Assembly: GCA_021793835.1 (NCBI GenBank)
Contig: JAJYRZ010000008.1
Location: 1 to 32,129, forward strand
From: Actinomycetes bacterium
GTDB lineage: Bacteria; Actinomycetota; Actinomycetes; Mycobacteriales; Mycobacteriaceae
Length of the DNA stretch: 32,129 nt
Direction: 5' to 3'
This document shows, one piece after another, positions 9,047 to 17,655 of the stretch; positions within the stretch are counted from its first letter, which is position 1; each line of letters starts with the position of its first letter. The notes under the pieces were generated by a model. It was given only the letters and a program-made list of their open reading frames with translations. It searched no databases and was not told the origin of the DNA. A program made the position numbers and the translations under genes.

Positions 9047-9099
9047 CGGGTGCGGCCGCTCCTCGGCCGCCTCCCGGGGCGCGGCGCCGCCCGATCCGC

Positions 9100-10374
9100 T
9101 CACGGTGTGAGCAGCGCCAACGCCTCGAAGTGGTGCGTGAGCGGGAACGCGTCGAACGCGCGCAGGCCCTGCACCGCCATCCCCTCTCGACGGTACAACC
9201 CCAGGTCGCGGGCGAAGGCCGCCGGATCACAACCGATGTGGATCACCGGTCCGCGCGCGGCCGCCGCGACCGCGCGGGCCACCTCGGCGCCGGCGCCGGA
9301 GCGCGGCGGATCGAGCACGATCAGCTCGGCCCCGTCCGAGCCGTGGTCGGCCAGGAACCGTTCCACCCGGGCGGCGACGAACCCGATCTGCGGCTGATCG
9401 GTCAGCGCCGCCCGGCCCGCGTCCAGTGACTGCGGGGCGGATTCGACCACCGTGACCTGTCCGGCCCCGCCGACCGCGCCCGCCAGCGGCACGGCCAGCA
9501 CCCCGGCCCCGCCGTACAGGTCCCAGGCCGTCCCGCCCGGAGTCGGGGGTGCCCAGTCGGCGACCTGCGTGCGGTAGGCGGCCGGGGCGTCGCGGTGGGC
9601 CTGCCAGAAGCCGCGTGGATCGAGCGACCAGGTGCGCCCTGCGACCCGGCGCACCACCTGCCCGTCGCCCTCGATCGTGCGGGCCCGGCGCGGCCCGGCC
9701 GCGGCCGCCCGGCGCGCAGCGGTGGCCCGCCGGGATCCGCCCCGGCCGCCGCGGCGCGGCCGGGCCGGGGCCAGTTCGACCACGTGCCGGTCGCCGTCGT
9801 CATCTAAGACCACCAGCACCTCGGCCCCGGGGGTGAACTCATACCGCCCCAGTCCGTCGACCAGGCCGGTGGCGAACTGGGCGCATTCGGTGCCCGGGAC
9901 GACACGGGTGCTGCGGTAGCCGCGCCGGCCCAGGCGCCCGCGGGCGTCGACGGCGAGCCGGGCGCGGGTGCGCCAACCGGTCACCGCGCCGTCACCGAGC
10001 GGCGCGACCTCCACCGGCTCGTCGATCCCGGCCAGGTGCGCGAGCTGACCGCGCAGCACCTCGGTCTTCAGTCGCCGTTGAGCCTCGGGGCTCGCGTGGG
10101 ACAGGTCGCAGCAGCCCGCCCCGCCCACGCCGCCGTGCGGGCACAGCGGATCGATCCGGTCCGGGGAGGCGCGCAGCACCTCGATCGTCTCGGCCCGGGC
10201 GAAGGATCCGCCCTTGTCCTCGGTGATCTGTGCGCGCACCCGTTCCCCGGGCAGGGCGTGGCGCACCAGCACCACCCGGCCGTCGTGCCGGGCGATGAAC
10301 ACCCCGCCGTGGCCGATCGAGGCGATCTCGAGTTCGAGCACCGCCCCTGTGCCCGCGTCCGTGTCGATGCTCAC
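9100..10374 (-). CDS. TrmA/RlmCD-type RNA (uracil-5-)methyltransferase with TRAM domain
   Basis: SAM-dependent methyltransferase for uracil C5 in tRNA or rRNA (COG2265 family, like M. tuberculosis Rv2689c). 424 residues. A TRAM RNA-binding domain occupies about residues 8-68 (IASIGHGGVFIARHDGRVVL and RVRAQI). A cysteine cluster follows: C78 in LCPHGG, then adjacent C88 and C89, which resembles but does not exactly match the CPxxxxCGGC iron-sulfur motif of RumA-type enzymes. The C-terminal Rossmann part holds YGGAGVLAVPLA (SAM), IVLDPPRSGAG and the catalytic-cysteine motif IGCDPAAFARD. GTG at 10374 follows the APC permease stop by 23 nt, so the two are probably co-transcribed. Which base and RNA it modifies cannot be told from sequence. 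Confidence 0.9.
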   Translation of the reverse strand: MSIDTDAGTGAVLELEIASIGHGGVFIARHDGRVVLVRHALPGERVRAQITEDKGGSFARAETIEVLRASPDRIDPLCPHGGVGGAGCCDLSHASPEAQRRLKTEVLRGQLAHLAGIDEPVEVAPLGDGAVTGWRTRARLAVDARGRLGRRGYRSTRVVPGTECAQFATGLVDGLGRYEFTPGAEVLVVLDDDGDRHVVELAPARPRRGGRGGSRRATAARRAAAAGPRRARTIEGDGQVVRRVAGRTWSLDPRGFWQAHRDAPAAYRTQVADWAPPTPGGTAWDLYGGAGVLAVPLAGAVGGAGQVTVVESAPQSLDAGRAALTDQPQIGFVAARVERFLADHGSDGAELIVLDPPRSGAGAEVARAVAAAARGPVIHIGCDPAAFARDLGLYRREGMAVQGLRAFDAFPLTHHFEALALLTP

Positions 10375-10397
10375 CGATCCGCCTCCCGTGCCTGGGA

Positions 10398-12401
10398 CTA
10401 TCGTCCGCCGTCGTCTTCGGCGCCGTCGTCGTATCCGTCACCGTCTGCGCCGCCGGGCCGCGCCGCGCGGGCTCCGCGCCGCCCGGTCGGGGCGAGCTGC
10501 CAGGGCACCGAGGTGACCATCACCCCGCGTTGGAACAGCAGGCGGGATTTGATGCGCAGCGCGCTCTGATTGTGCAGCACCTGCTCCCACCACCGGCCGA
10601 CCACGTACTCGGGGATGACCACCATCACCACATCGCGCGGCGCCGCGGCCCGCAGTCGGCGCACGTATTCGCCCACCGGCGGGGCGATGAGCCGATACGG
10701 CGATTCGAGCACCTTCAGCGGCAGCGCCATCTCGCCGTCCTCCCAGGCCTTGCGCAGCGCCGCGGTCTCGCGCTGATCGACGTCGACGGTGACGGCCTCG
10801 AGCCGGTCGGGCCGGATGGCGCGCGCATAGGCCAGGGCGCGCAGGGTGGGTTTGTGCAGGCGGGAGACCAGCACCACGGTGTGGATGCGGCTGGGCAGCA
10901 CGGGGCTGAATCCGGCCGGGTCGAGCTGCGCGGCGATCGCCCGGTAGTGCCGGCGGATCGCCTCCATGATCGTCATCAACGCCGCCATGAGCACCAGCAC
11001 CACCCAGGCCCCGGCGGTGAACTTGGTGATCAACACGATCGCCAGCACCAGGCCGGTGACCACCGCGCCGAGCGCGTTGACCGCGCGTGCGCGCCGCATG
11101 CGCCGCCGCTCCCCGACCGTGACCGTGGTCAGCGCCCGGTTCCAGTGCCGGACCATGCCGATCTGTCCGGCGGTGAAGGCGAAGAACACCCCGACGATGT
11201 ACAGCTGGATCAGCCCCGTCACCGAGGCCTTGGCACCGATGATCAGAAGCGCTGCGGCGACCGCGAGCGCGACGATGCCGTTGCTCAGCGCCAGCCGCCC
11301 GCCCCGGGTGTGCAGCTGGGCGGGCAGATAGCCACGCTCGGCCAGCACCGAGGCGAGCACGGGGAAGCCGTTGAAGGCGCTGTTGGCGGCGAACAGCAGG
11401 ATCAGCGCGGTCACCGACACCACCAGGTAGAAACCGGGCGGGAAGTCGGCGAACACCGCCTGGGCGAGCTGGGCGACCATGGTCTGCTGCCGGTAGCCCT
11501 CGGGCGCGCCGACCAGCTGGGTGGCCGGGTCCGCGGCGATCTTCACCCCGGCCCGGTCGGCGAGCACGATCATCGACAGCAGCAGCGAGATCGTCACCAC
11601 CGCGAGCGCGGTCAGGGTGGTCGCGGCGTTGCGCGCCTTGGGTGGGCGCAGGCTCGGCACCGCGTTGCCGATCGCCTCCACCCCGGTCAGCGCCGAGGAA
11701 CCGGAGGCGAAGGCCCGCGCGAGCACCAGCACCAGGGCGAGCCCGGTCAGATCGCCGCCGGTGCCCACCAGCCCGAAGTCGGCCGATTCGGCGCGCAGTT
11801 CGGTGCCGCGGACGAACACCTCGAACAGTCCCCACACCAGCATCCCGGCCAGGGTGATGACGAACAGGTAGGTCGGTACCGCGAACACCGCACCCGCCTC
11901 GCGCACCCCGCGCAGGTTGATCGCGGCGATCACCGCGACCGCGAGCACCGCGAACAGCACCCGGTGCCGGTCGATCACCGGTACGGCCGCCCCGATGTTC
12001 GATACCGCGGCCGCCACCGACACCGCGACGGTGAGCACGTAGTCGACCATCAGCGCCGCGGCCACCAGCAGCCCGGCGCGCGGGCCCAGATTGGTCGCGG
12101 CCACCTCGTAGTCGCCGCCGCCGGACGGATAGGCGCGCACGTTCTGCCGATAACCGGCCACCACCACGGCCAGCACGATCGCCACCGCGATCCCCACCCA
12201 CAGGGTGAAGGTGTAGGCCGAGAGCCCGGCCACCGACAGCACCAGGAAGATCTCCTCGGGCGCATACGCGGTCGAGGAGATCGCATCGGAGGCCAGCACC
12301 GGCAGCGCGACGCGTTTGCGCAGCAGAGCGCGCGGTTCGGCGTCGGAGCGGTAAGGACGCCCCAGCAGCAGCCGTTTGACGGCGGTGGGCAGCGTGGACA
12401 C
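10398..12401 (-). CDS. APC-superfamily permease with C-terminal cytosolic domain, KimA-like (putative K+ importer)
   Basis: A 667-residue protein with about 12 membrane segments, starting near SDAISSTAYAPEEIFLVL (around residue 35), followed by a soluble domain of about 190 residues (from IHTVVLVSRLHKPTLRALAY onward) and an acidic tail. This architecture, an APC fold plus a Usp-like cytosolic domain, is that of KimA of Bacillus subtilis, a high-affinity K+/H+ symporter. The homologue in M. tuberculosis is Rv2690c (from memory). The GTG start at 12401 (VSTLPTAVKRLLLGRP) is preceded by TACCCT with a 7-nt spacer, suggesting a leaderless message. It is divergent from two RCK proteins (trkA, trkB), which supports a role in K+ transport; an amino-acid substrate cannot be excluded. 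Confidence 0.88.
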   Translation of the reverse strand: MSTLPTAVKRLLLGRPYRSDAEPRALLRKRVALPVLASDAISSTAYAPEEIFLVLSVAGLSAYTFTLWVGIAVAIVLAVVVAGYRQNVRAYPSGGGDYEVAATNLGPRAGLLVAAALMVDYVLTVAVSVAAAVSNIGAAVPVIDRHRVLFAVLAVAVIAAINLRGVREAGAVFAVPTYLFVITLAGMLVWGLFEVFVRGTELRAESADFGLVGTGGDLTGLALVLVLARAFASGSSALTGVEAIGNAVPSLRPPKARNAATTLTALAVVTISLLLSMIVLADRAGVKIAADPATQLVGAPEGYRQQTMVAQLAQAVFADFPPGFYLVVSVTALILLFAANSAFNGFPVLASVLAERGYLPAQLHTRGGRLALSNGIVALAVAAALLIIGAKASVTGLIQLYIVGVFFAFTAGQIGMVRHWNRALTTVTVGERRRMRRARAVNALGAVVTGLVLAIVLITKFTAGAWVVLVLMAALMTIMEAIRRHYRAIAAQLDPAGFSPVLPSRIHTVVLVSRLHKPTLRALAYARAIRPDRLEAVTVDVDQRETAALRKAWEDGEMALPLKVLESPYRLIAPPVGEYVRRLRAAAPRDVVMVVIPEYVVGRWWEQVLHNQSALRIKSRLLFQRGVMVTSVPWQLAPTGRRGARAARPGGADGDGYDDGAEDDGGR

Positions 12402-12408
12402 CCCGCCC

Positions 12409-12414
12409 AGGGTA
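12409..12414 (-). promoter_or_regulatory. Putative -10 box of the APC permease (leaderless)
   Basis: Minus-strand TACCCT lies 7 nt before the GTG at 12401. No ribosome binding site intervenes apart from a G-rich run. Confidence 0.45.
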
Positions 12415-12453
12415 GGCCTGTCGGGCCGTGAGATGAAGCCCGGACCCGCGTTG

Positions 12454-12459
12454 TACCGT
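12454..12459 (+). promoter_or_regulatory. Putative -10 box of trkA-trkB
   Basis: TACCGT (TANNNT) would place the transcription start near 12466 and give a leader of about 50 nt before the ATG at 12517. With the permease box 40 bp away this forms a divergent promoter region. Confidence 0.4.
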
Positions 12460-12516
12460 GCGAGGACCGGTGAGCGCAGATCCGGCACAGGAACCCGAAC
12501 CGTGAGCGAGGCCAGG

Positions 12517-13185
12517 ATGCAGGTGGTGGTGATGGGCTGCGGCCGGGTCGGTGCCGCACTGGCCACGGCGATGCGCGCCGACGGCCACCGGGTGACGGTG
12601 ATCGACCGCGACCCGCAGGCCTTCGACCGGCTGCCCGAGGACTCGGGCTGCACCACGGTGGTCGGCCACGGCTACCGCCGCGAGGTGCTCATCGAGGCCG
12701 GGATCGAGCGGGCCGGCGCCTTCGCCGCGGTCACCAGCGGCGACAACTCCAACATCATCGCCGCCCGCATCGCCGACGAGGTGTTCGCGGTGCCGAAGGT
12801 GGTCGCCCGGATCTACGACGCCAAACGGGCCCGGGTGTACGAACGCCTCGGTGTGCCCACGGTGGCGACGGTGCCGTGGACCACCGAGCGGCTGCGCCAC
12901 GCGCTGCTCGGCGACACCGCGCCCGAGCAGTGGGAGGACCCGACCGGTTCGGTGACGGTGCTGGCGCTGACCCCGCACAGCGACTGGGTGGGCCGGCCGC
13001 TGGCCGACCTCGAGGCGGGCCTGCAGGTGCGGGCCGCGTTCGTGATCCGGTTCGGCGCCGGCGTGCTCCCCGCCGCGCGGACCCGTATCCAGGACGAGGA
13101 CACCGTCTACGTCGCCGCCCCGCGCGAGCGGGTCGCCGAGGTGCTGGCACTGGCGGCCGCGCCCCCGACGCCGAGGGAGCCGTAG
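12517..13185 (+). CDS. trkA: Potassium uptake regulator TrkA/CeoB (RCK protein)
   Basis: A 222-residue cytosolic RCK protein: an N-terminal nucleotide-binding Rossmann fold (MGCGRVG at residues 6-12, acidic IDRDP ending strand 2) and a C-terminal RCK_C domain (about 140-222). Such subunits gate K+ channels or transporters in response to NAD(H), ATP or c-di-AMP. ATG at 12517 is preferred because it gives the family's standard N-terminus MQVVVMGCGRVG; GTG at 12502 is an in-frame alternative and the ribosome binding site is weak. It is followed 2 nt after its stop by trkB, so the two form an operon. No TrkH/TrkG channel gene is nearby; the divergent KimA-like permease may be the partner (inference). 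Confidence 0.93.
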   Translation: MQVVVMGCGRVGAALATAMRADGHRVTVIDRDPQAFDRLPEDSGCTTVVGHGYRREVLIEAGIERAGAFAAVTSGDNSNIIAARIADEVFAVPKVVARIYDAKRARVYERLGVPTVATVPWTTERLRHALLGDTAPEQWEDPTGSVTVLALTPHSDWVGRPLADLEAGLQVRAAFVIRFGAGVLPAARTRIQDEDTVYVAAPRERVAEVLALAAAPPTPREP

Positions 13186-13187
13186 AC

Positions 13188-13898
13188 ATGCCTGCACCTA
13201 TGACCGCGGCCGGCAGCGGCCGCCTGCAGGTGGTGATCGCCGGGGCCGGCGCGGTCGGCCGGGCCATCGCCACCGAGCTGACCGAAAGCGGCCACCGGGT
13301 GCTGCTGATCGACCGGGACGCAGCCCGCATCGCCCCCGACGCGGTGCCGGCGGCGCGCTGGCTGCGCGGGGACGCCTGCGAGCTCGATCTGCTCGAACGC
13401 ATCGAACTGCACACCGCCGACGTGGTGGTCGCCGCCACCGGTGACGATCGGGCGAACCTGGTGCTGAGCCTGCTGGCCAAGGTCGAGTTCGCGGTCGGCA
13501 AGGTGGTGGCCCGGGTCAACGACCCGGCCGAAGAGTGGCTGTTCGACGCCACCTGGGGCGTCGATGTGGCGGTCTCGGCCCCGCAGATGATCTCGGCGCT
13601 GATCGAGGAGGCCGTCAACGTCGGCGACCTGGTGCACCTGATGAGCCTGCGTCAGGGCGCGGCCGATCTGGTGGAGGTGACCCTGCCGGAGGACACGGCG
13701 CTGGCGGGCAAACCGGTGCGCCGACTCGAGCTGCCGCGCGATGCGGTGCTCACCGCGATCCTGCGGGAGGGCCGGGTGCTGGCCCCGCAGCCCGACGATC
13801 CGCTCGAGGGCGGCGACGAACTGTTGTTCGTCACCGCGGCCGATGTGCGTGATGCGCTACGGCTCGCGCTGCGTCTGCCCGTCACCGGGCAGGGCTGA
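13188..13898 (+). CDS. trkB: Potassium uptake regulator TrkB/CeoC (RCK protein)
   Basis: A second RCK protein, 236 residues, paralogous to trkA: nucleotide-binding loop VIAGAGAVGRAIA at about residues 16-28, acidic LLIDRD at the end of strand 2, then a C-terminal RCK_C domain (from about 155). ATG at 13188 has GAGGGAG 8 nt upstream and follows the trkA stop by 2 nt. The pair corresponds to CeoB-CeoC of mycobacteria, thought to form a hetero-oligomeric gating ring. Its 3' end overlaps the convergent DUF3159 gene by 42 bp (13857-13898). Confidence 0.93.
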   Translation: MPAPMTAAGSGRLQVVIAGAGAVGRAIATELTESGHRVLLIDRDAARIAPDAVPAARWLRGDACELDLLERIELHTADVVVAATGDDRANLVLSLLAKVEFAVGKVVARVNDPAEEWLFDATWGVDVAVSAPQMISALIEEAVNVGDLVHLMSLRQGAADLVEVTLPEDTALAGKPVRRLELPRDAVLTAILREGRVLAPQPDDPLEGGDELLFVTAADVRDALRLALRLPVTGQG

Positions 13899-14684
13899 CC
13901 GGCCCGGGCCGGTCTCGCCCACCGCTGCGCCGTCCGCGCCGGGCGTCGGCGGCGCCGGCTCGCCCGCCTGCTCTGCCGCCTCCGGCGGCGTCGCGGCCGC
14001 ATCGGGTGCTTCCGCGCCGGGCGGCACCGCGCCTCCGGCCCGGTCGGTGGGGTCTTCGGCCTGCGGTCCCGGGTCGGTGGCGGCGATGACGGCCGCATCG
14101 GCCCGGCGGATCGCCCACACGGTCACGGCCATCGCCACCACCGCCAGCGGCCAGCCCATCGCGATCCGCGCCACCGCCAACCAGCCGGTGCGATCGGAGT
14201 CGTAGAGCTGGTTCTGCACCAGGTAGCGGCCGACGAAGACGGCCGTCCACGCCACGGTCGCCAGGTCGTAGGCGGTGCGCGCGCGGGCCGCATCGCGCCA
14301 CTTGCCGCCCGTGCCGTTGAGTGCGCCCCAGATCACCCCGACCAGCGGGCGCCGGATGAGGATCGACAGGGCGAACACCCCGCCGTAGAGCAGCGAGGTG
14401 TAGATGCCGAACAGGAAATAGCCCTTGGCGTCCCCGGTGCGGTAGGCGATGAACGCCGAGATGCCTACCCCGAAGAACCCGGTGATCGCCGGCTGCAGCT
14501 TCGCGCCGGTGAGCAGGCGCCACAGCAGGATCACGGTCGCCGCGCCCAGTGCGCTCCACAGCGCGACGGTCAACCCGAACACGGCGTTGACCGGCACGAA
14601 CACCAGGATGGGGACGGTGGAGTAGATCAGGCCCGAGATCCCGCCGACCTGCTCTAACAGGCTCTCCTGCTGCTGTTGGCTCAC
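13857..14684 (-). CDS. DUF3159 family membrane protein
   Basis: A 275-residue integral membrane protein with five to six hydrophobic segments between about residues 20 and 195 (for example IYSTVPILVFVPVNAVFGLT and AWTAVFVGRYLV), then a cytosolic tail of about 70 residues rich in Ala, Pro, Gly and acidic residues. It matches the DUF3159 family (as in Rv2693c). The function is unknown. GTG at 14684 (VSQQQQESLLEQVGG) is chosen; an ATG 18 nt earlier is possible. It may form an operon with the OB-fold gene 36 bp upstream. Its last 42 bp are antisense to the end of trkB. Confidence 0.85.
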   Translation of the reverse strand: MSQQQQESLLEQVGGISGLIYSTVPILVFVPVNAVFGLTVALWSALGAATVILLWRLLTGAKLQPAITGFFGVGISAFIAYRTGDAKGYFLFGIYTSLLYGGVFALSILIRRPLVGVIWGALNGTGGKWRDAARARTAYDLATVAWTAVFVGRYLVQNQLYDSDRTGWLAVARIAMGWPLAVVAMAVTVWAIRRADAAVIAATDPGPQAEDPTDRAGGAVPPGAEAPDAAATPPEAAEQAGEPAPPTPGADGAAVGETGPGRSALPGDGQTQREP

Positions 14685-14720
14685 CCCACGAGGGTGCCAC
14701 ATCGCCCGGCGCGCGGCCGG

Positions 14721-15089
14721 TCAGTGGTCGCCGAGCGCGTAGTCGGGGTTGTAGAGCACCTTCCGGCCCGCCCGCAGCCCGAGTCGGCCGCGCACGGTCA
14801 GCCACCGGCCCGGTTCGATGCCCGGCACCGCGCGCCGTCCGAGCCAGAGCACGTCCACGGCCTCGGTGCCGTCCCACAGTTCGGCCGTGAGCACCGCGGG
14901 CAGCGGCCTGGGTGCGGTCTCGAGCACCCGGATCCGGCCGGTGACCGTGACCATCGTGCCCGGCACCAGTTCGGCGGCCGCCCACCCGTGTTCGGCGCGC
15001 ACCGCGGCCGCGATCTCATCGGCGTCGAGTTCGCTGACCTGTGCGGTCAGCCCGCGGGTCAGTCGGCGCAGGCGCGGTCTGGGCACCAT
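14721..15089 (-). CDS. Small OB-fold nucleic-acid-binding-like protein
   Basis: A 122-residue protein whose core (about residues 43-118: GTMVTVTGRIRVLE, AELWDGTEAVDVLWLGR, GRWLTVRGRLG) has the strand pattern of an OB fold, as in Rv2694c and other actinobacterial homologues. A short helical N-terminus precedes it. OB folds of this type bind single-stranded nucleic acid, but no specific role is known. The ATG at 15089 has GAAGGGG about 10 nt upstream. The DUF3159 gene follows 36 nt downstream on the same strand, and the pairing is conserved in the order. Confidence 0.82.
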   Translation of the reverse strand: MVPRPRLRRLTRGLTAQVSELDADEIAAAVRAEHGWAAAELVPGTMVTVTGRIRVLETAPRPLPAVLTAELWDGTEAVDVLWLGRRAVPGIEPGRWLTVRGRLGLRAGRKVLYNPDYALGDH

Positions 15090-15236
15090 CGCACAAGGCC
15101 CCTTCCCCGTCGATCATCGGCGCACCGCCCGGCGGACCGCCGACGACGCGAGGTCTCGATGGTAGGCGCGCATACCGGGCGCGGGGAACCCGGCCTGCGC
15201 GTGCGCGCGCCCGCGCGCTCGGGCACGATCGACCAC

Positions 15237-15977
15237 GTGACCGATCCGACTCCCCCGCTCCCCCGGCCTGCTGCGGACACCACCGCGGTGCTGCTGCCCG
15301 GCACCGGTTCGGACGCCGATTTCGTCTCCCGTGCGCTCGGCCCCCTGGCCGCGTGGATCGCGACCCGTGTCGTCGCCGTCCAGGCCGAGCACGGCCGTCT
15401 GACCGAGTCGTATCGGCGCGCCCTCGACGAGGCCGCGGCCGACGGCCCGGTGCTGGTGGCCGGGGTGTCGATCGGGGCGATGATCGGCGCCCGCTGGGCA
15501 CGCGAGCGGCCCGAGTCGCTCACCGGTCTGATCGCCGCGATGCCGGCCTGGTGCGGGGACCCCGAACCGGCCCCGGCCGCGGCCAGTGCCCGCCACACCG
15601 CGCATCTGCTCGACCACACCGGGCTGCCGGCCACCATCGCCGCGATGCGGGCCGGATCGCCGCCGTGGCTGGCCGACGAGCTGGCCCGCTCCTGGACCGC
15701 GCTCGGCGACGGACTGGCCGCAACGATGCGCGAGGCCGGCGCCCACCACGCGATCGAGGCGCACGAGCTCGCCGGGATCACGGCACCGACGGTGGTCGTC
15801 TCGGCGACCGACGATCCGCTGCATCCGCTCACGGTCGGCCGGGCGTGGGCCGCGCATCTGCCGCGGGCGCGGCTGGCCACCTTCACCCTCGACGAGCTCG
15901 GCGCTGATCCGGCCGTGCTGTCCGACCGCGGCGCCCGGGCCTGGCACCGGGTCATCGCCGACCACCCCGCACGGTGA
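15237..15977 (+). CDS. Alpha/beta hydrolase (Rv2695-like)
   Basis: A 246-residue alpha/beta hydrolase. The nucleophile elbow is GVSIGA (about residues 79-84), an acid residue lies in SATDDPLHP (about 187-195), and a C-terminal His (ARAWHRVIADH) completes a plausible triad. The early LLPGTGSD stretch is the oxyanion loop region. There is no signal peptide. The substrate is unknown. GTG at 15237 is chosen because it lies close to the start of the fold; there is no ribosome binding site, and ACGAT 7 nt upstream is a weak -10 match, so leaderless initiation is possible. It converges with the DUF3710 gene, leaving 16 bp between the stops. Confidence 0.85.
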   Translation: MTDPTPPLPRPAADTTAVLLPGTGSDADFVSRALGPLAAWIATRVVAVQAEHGRLTESYRRALDEAAADGPVLVAGVSIGAMIGARWARERPESLTGLIAAMPAWCGDPEPAPAAASARHTAHLLDHTGLPATIAAMRAGSPPWLADELARSWTALGDGLAATMREAGAHHAIEAHELAGITAPTVVVSATDDPLHPLTVGRAWAAHLPRARLATFTLDELGADPAVLSDRGARAWHRVIADHPAR

Positions 15978-15993
15978 CGGCGCAGCGGGCGGA

Positions 15994-17085
15994 TCAGTCC
16001 GTCTTCTTGTCCTGCTGACGCTTACCGAGCTGCTGCAGGGCCGAGCCCTGCGGATTGCGGCGCAGCGCGGCGGGCGCCTCGCCCTGCCCACCGGCCGGAT
16101 CGGCCCCGCCCGGGGCCTGCTGTGCCGGGGTCTGCTGCTGCGGGGCCGGCGCCTCCTCGGCCTGCTGCGCAGGCGTGGGCTCGGCCGCGGCGGCACCGGC
16201 GGCCGCACGCTCGGCGTCCGAGGTCCGCTCACCGGTGGCGCCGAGCGCCTGACGCATCTGGGCCTGGCGGGCGGCCAGCTGGCGCATCGCGTTCTCCTGC
16301 TGGGCGCGCTGATGCTTGGCGGCCGCCTCCTGCTGGGCGCCGGCGAGCTTGTCGGCCAGCGACTTGGGCAGGGTGACCTTCAGCGGGGTGCGCACCGGCA
16401 TCGGCTCGCCGCCGCGGCGGACCACCGTGCCGCGCAGCACCTCGCGGGCCACCGCCACCAGGTCGGTGTCGGCGCCGACCGTGTCGGCCTTGCCGACCAC
16501 GACGCAGCGCACCATCCAGCGCGGGCCGTCCACCCCGATGAACCGCAGATCACCGGTCTTGGCGCGGCCGTGCACCTCGCGGCCCCACGGGCCCTGCTCG
16601 ACGGCGACCTGGGCGCCCTCGCCGCGCAGCGACTCCGACAGTTCGGTGACCACCGTCCGCCACTGGCCGGGCGAGCGCGGGGCGGCGAAGGCGTTGATCG
16701 CGATCCGGCCGCCGGCCACCGCGATGAACACGTTGTTGACCGCACCGGTCTGGGCGAGTTCGACCTGCACCTGACCGCCGTCCGGGATCGGCACCAGCAC
16801 ACTGCCCAGGTTCAAGAAGGTCTCGTCGGCGAGCAGTTCGTCGAGGTTGTCGACCGCGTCCTCGTCGAACGGGCCGTCCGAGCCGTCGTGCACCGGATCG
16901 GCGGGACCGTCGTCGGCGGGCGCCTCGGCGCCGGTCGCGGCGTCGGCACCGGCCGTGTCGTCCGCGCCGGTCACCGGCGCGCCGTCGGCGGCCTCGAGCC
17001 CGTCGCCCGCATCCTCCGGCGTCGCGGCCGCGGCCTGATCGGCCTGCTGCTCCGCGGCTGCCCTTCTACGTCTGCGTCCGAACAC
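15994..17085 (-). CDS. DUF3710 family protein
   Basis: A 363-residue soluble protein of the DUF3710 family (Rv2696c-like): an N-terminal basic MFGRRRRR, an acidic/Ala-rich linker to about residue 75, a conserved domain (about 80-250, with GPRWMVRCVVVG), and a C-terminal Gln/Ala-rich tail likely to form a coiled coil (about 250-290) followed by Pro/Gln-rich disorder and a lysine-rich end. The function is unknown. Start choice: GTG at 17085 stands 9 nt after AAGGAG inside the end of dut, an ideal spacing; GTG at 17091 directly after the dut stop is the alternative but only 3 nt from the same site. It is therefore co-transcribed and probably coupled with dut. Confidence 0.85.
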   Translation of the reverse strand: MFGRRRRRAAAEQQADQAAAATPEDAGDGLEAADGAPVTGADDTAGADAATGAEAPADDGPADPVHDGSDGPFDEDAVDNLDELLADETFLNLGSVLVPIPDGGQVQVELAQTGAVNNVFIAVAGGRIAINAFAAPRSPGQWRTVVTELSESLRGEGAQVAVEQGPWGREVHGRAKTGDLRFIGVDGPRWMVRCVVVGKADTVGADTDLVAVAREVLRGTVVRRGGEPMPVRTPLKVTLPKSLADKLAGAQQEAAAKHQRAQQENAMRQLAARQAQMRQALGATGERTSDAERAAAGAAAAEPTPAQQAEEAPAPQQQTPAQQAPGGADPAGGQGEAPAALRRNPQGSALQQLGKRQQDKKTD

Positions 17086-17091
17086 GGTCAC

Positions 17092-17637
17092 CTACTCCTT
17101 CTCGTCGGCCTGCACGTCGGTCGGGTCGACCCGGCCCAGGCGGGCGTGGCCGCCGCTGGAGCCGTAGCCCGAACCGCCGCGGGCGGTCTCGCCCAGCTCG
17201 TCGGTCTCGACGAACTCGACCAGCTCGACCCGCTGCACCAGCAGCTGGGCGATCCGGTCGCCCCGGCGGATCACGATGGGCTCGCGCGGATCATGGTTGA
17301 TCAGGCACACCTTGATCTCGCCACGGTATCCGGCGTCGATGGTGCCGGGGGTGTTGACCACGCTCAGCCCCGCCCGTGCCGCCAGGCCCGAACGGGGATG
17401 GACCAGACCGACCGTACCGATCGGCAGGGCGATAGCGACCCCGGTCCCGACCACCGCGCGCTCCCCCGGCGCGAGCGTGACGTCCGCCGTGGCCTGCAGA
17501 TCCACCCCCGCATCACCGGGGTGGGCGCGGGTGGGCAGCGGCAGATCTGTATCCAACCGCTGCAGCGCGACCCGGCCCACCGGGCCGGAACCGATCTCGT
17601 CCTGCGTCTGGGCCGCAGCCGCCCTGTCGATGCTCAC
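17092..17637 (-). CDS. dut: dUTP diphosphatase (dUTPase)
   Basis: Homotrimeric dUTPase: hydrolyses dUTP to dUMP and pyrophosphate, keeping uracil out of DNA and feeding dTMP synthesis. 181 residues. The five motifs are visible: DAGVDLQA (I), HPRSGLAA (II), [16 protein letters not shown] (III), [11 protein letters not shown] (IV) and the C-terminal [11 protein letters not shown] (V). The N-terminus is about 20 residues longer than in M. tuberculosis Dut; the GTG at 17637 is kept because a -10 box lies 8 nt upstream. A further charged tail of about 18 residues follows motif V. The DUF3710 gene follows directly, and the DUF3093 gene is divergent from a promoter with interlocked -10 boxes. Confidence 0.96.
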   Translation of the reverse strand: MSIDRAAAAQTQDEIGSGPVGRVALQRLDTDLPLPTRAHPGDAGVDLQATADVTLAPGERAVVGTGVAIALPIGTVGLVHPRSGLAARAGLSVVNTPGTIDAGYRGEIKVCLINHDPREPIVIRRGDRIAQLLVQRVELVEFVETDELGETARGGSGYGSSGGHARLGRVDPTDVQADEKE

Positions 17638-17645
17638 GAGCGACC

Positions 17646-17655
17646 AGACTACTCT
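17646..17655. promoter_or_regulatory. Divergent promoter with interlocked -10 boxes (dut and DUF3093)
   Basis: Only 24 bp separate the two start codons. TACTCT (17650-17655, plus) is followed by 6 nt and the DUF3093 GTG at 17662. TAGTCT (minus, 17651-17646) is followed by 8 nt and the dut GTG at 17637. The two hexamers share the TA at 17650-17651, so RNA polymerase could not open both at once. Confidence 0.55.

Noticed and set aside
7068-9110. 680-codon plus-strand frame opposite dxs
   Set aside because: dxs is unmistakable on the minus strand; the opposing frame has no domain and the usual shadow composition.
10438-13197. 919-codon minus-strand frame across the APC permease and trkA, and a 633-codon plus-strand frame at 10530-12431
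   Set aside because: Both are rich in Arg, Gly, His and Gln repeats typical of shadow frames; the permease and trkA frames on the same DNA carry full family motifs.
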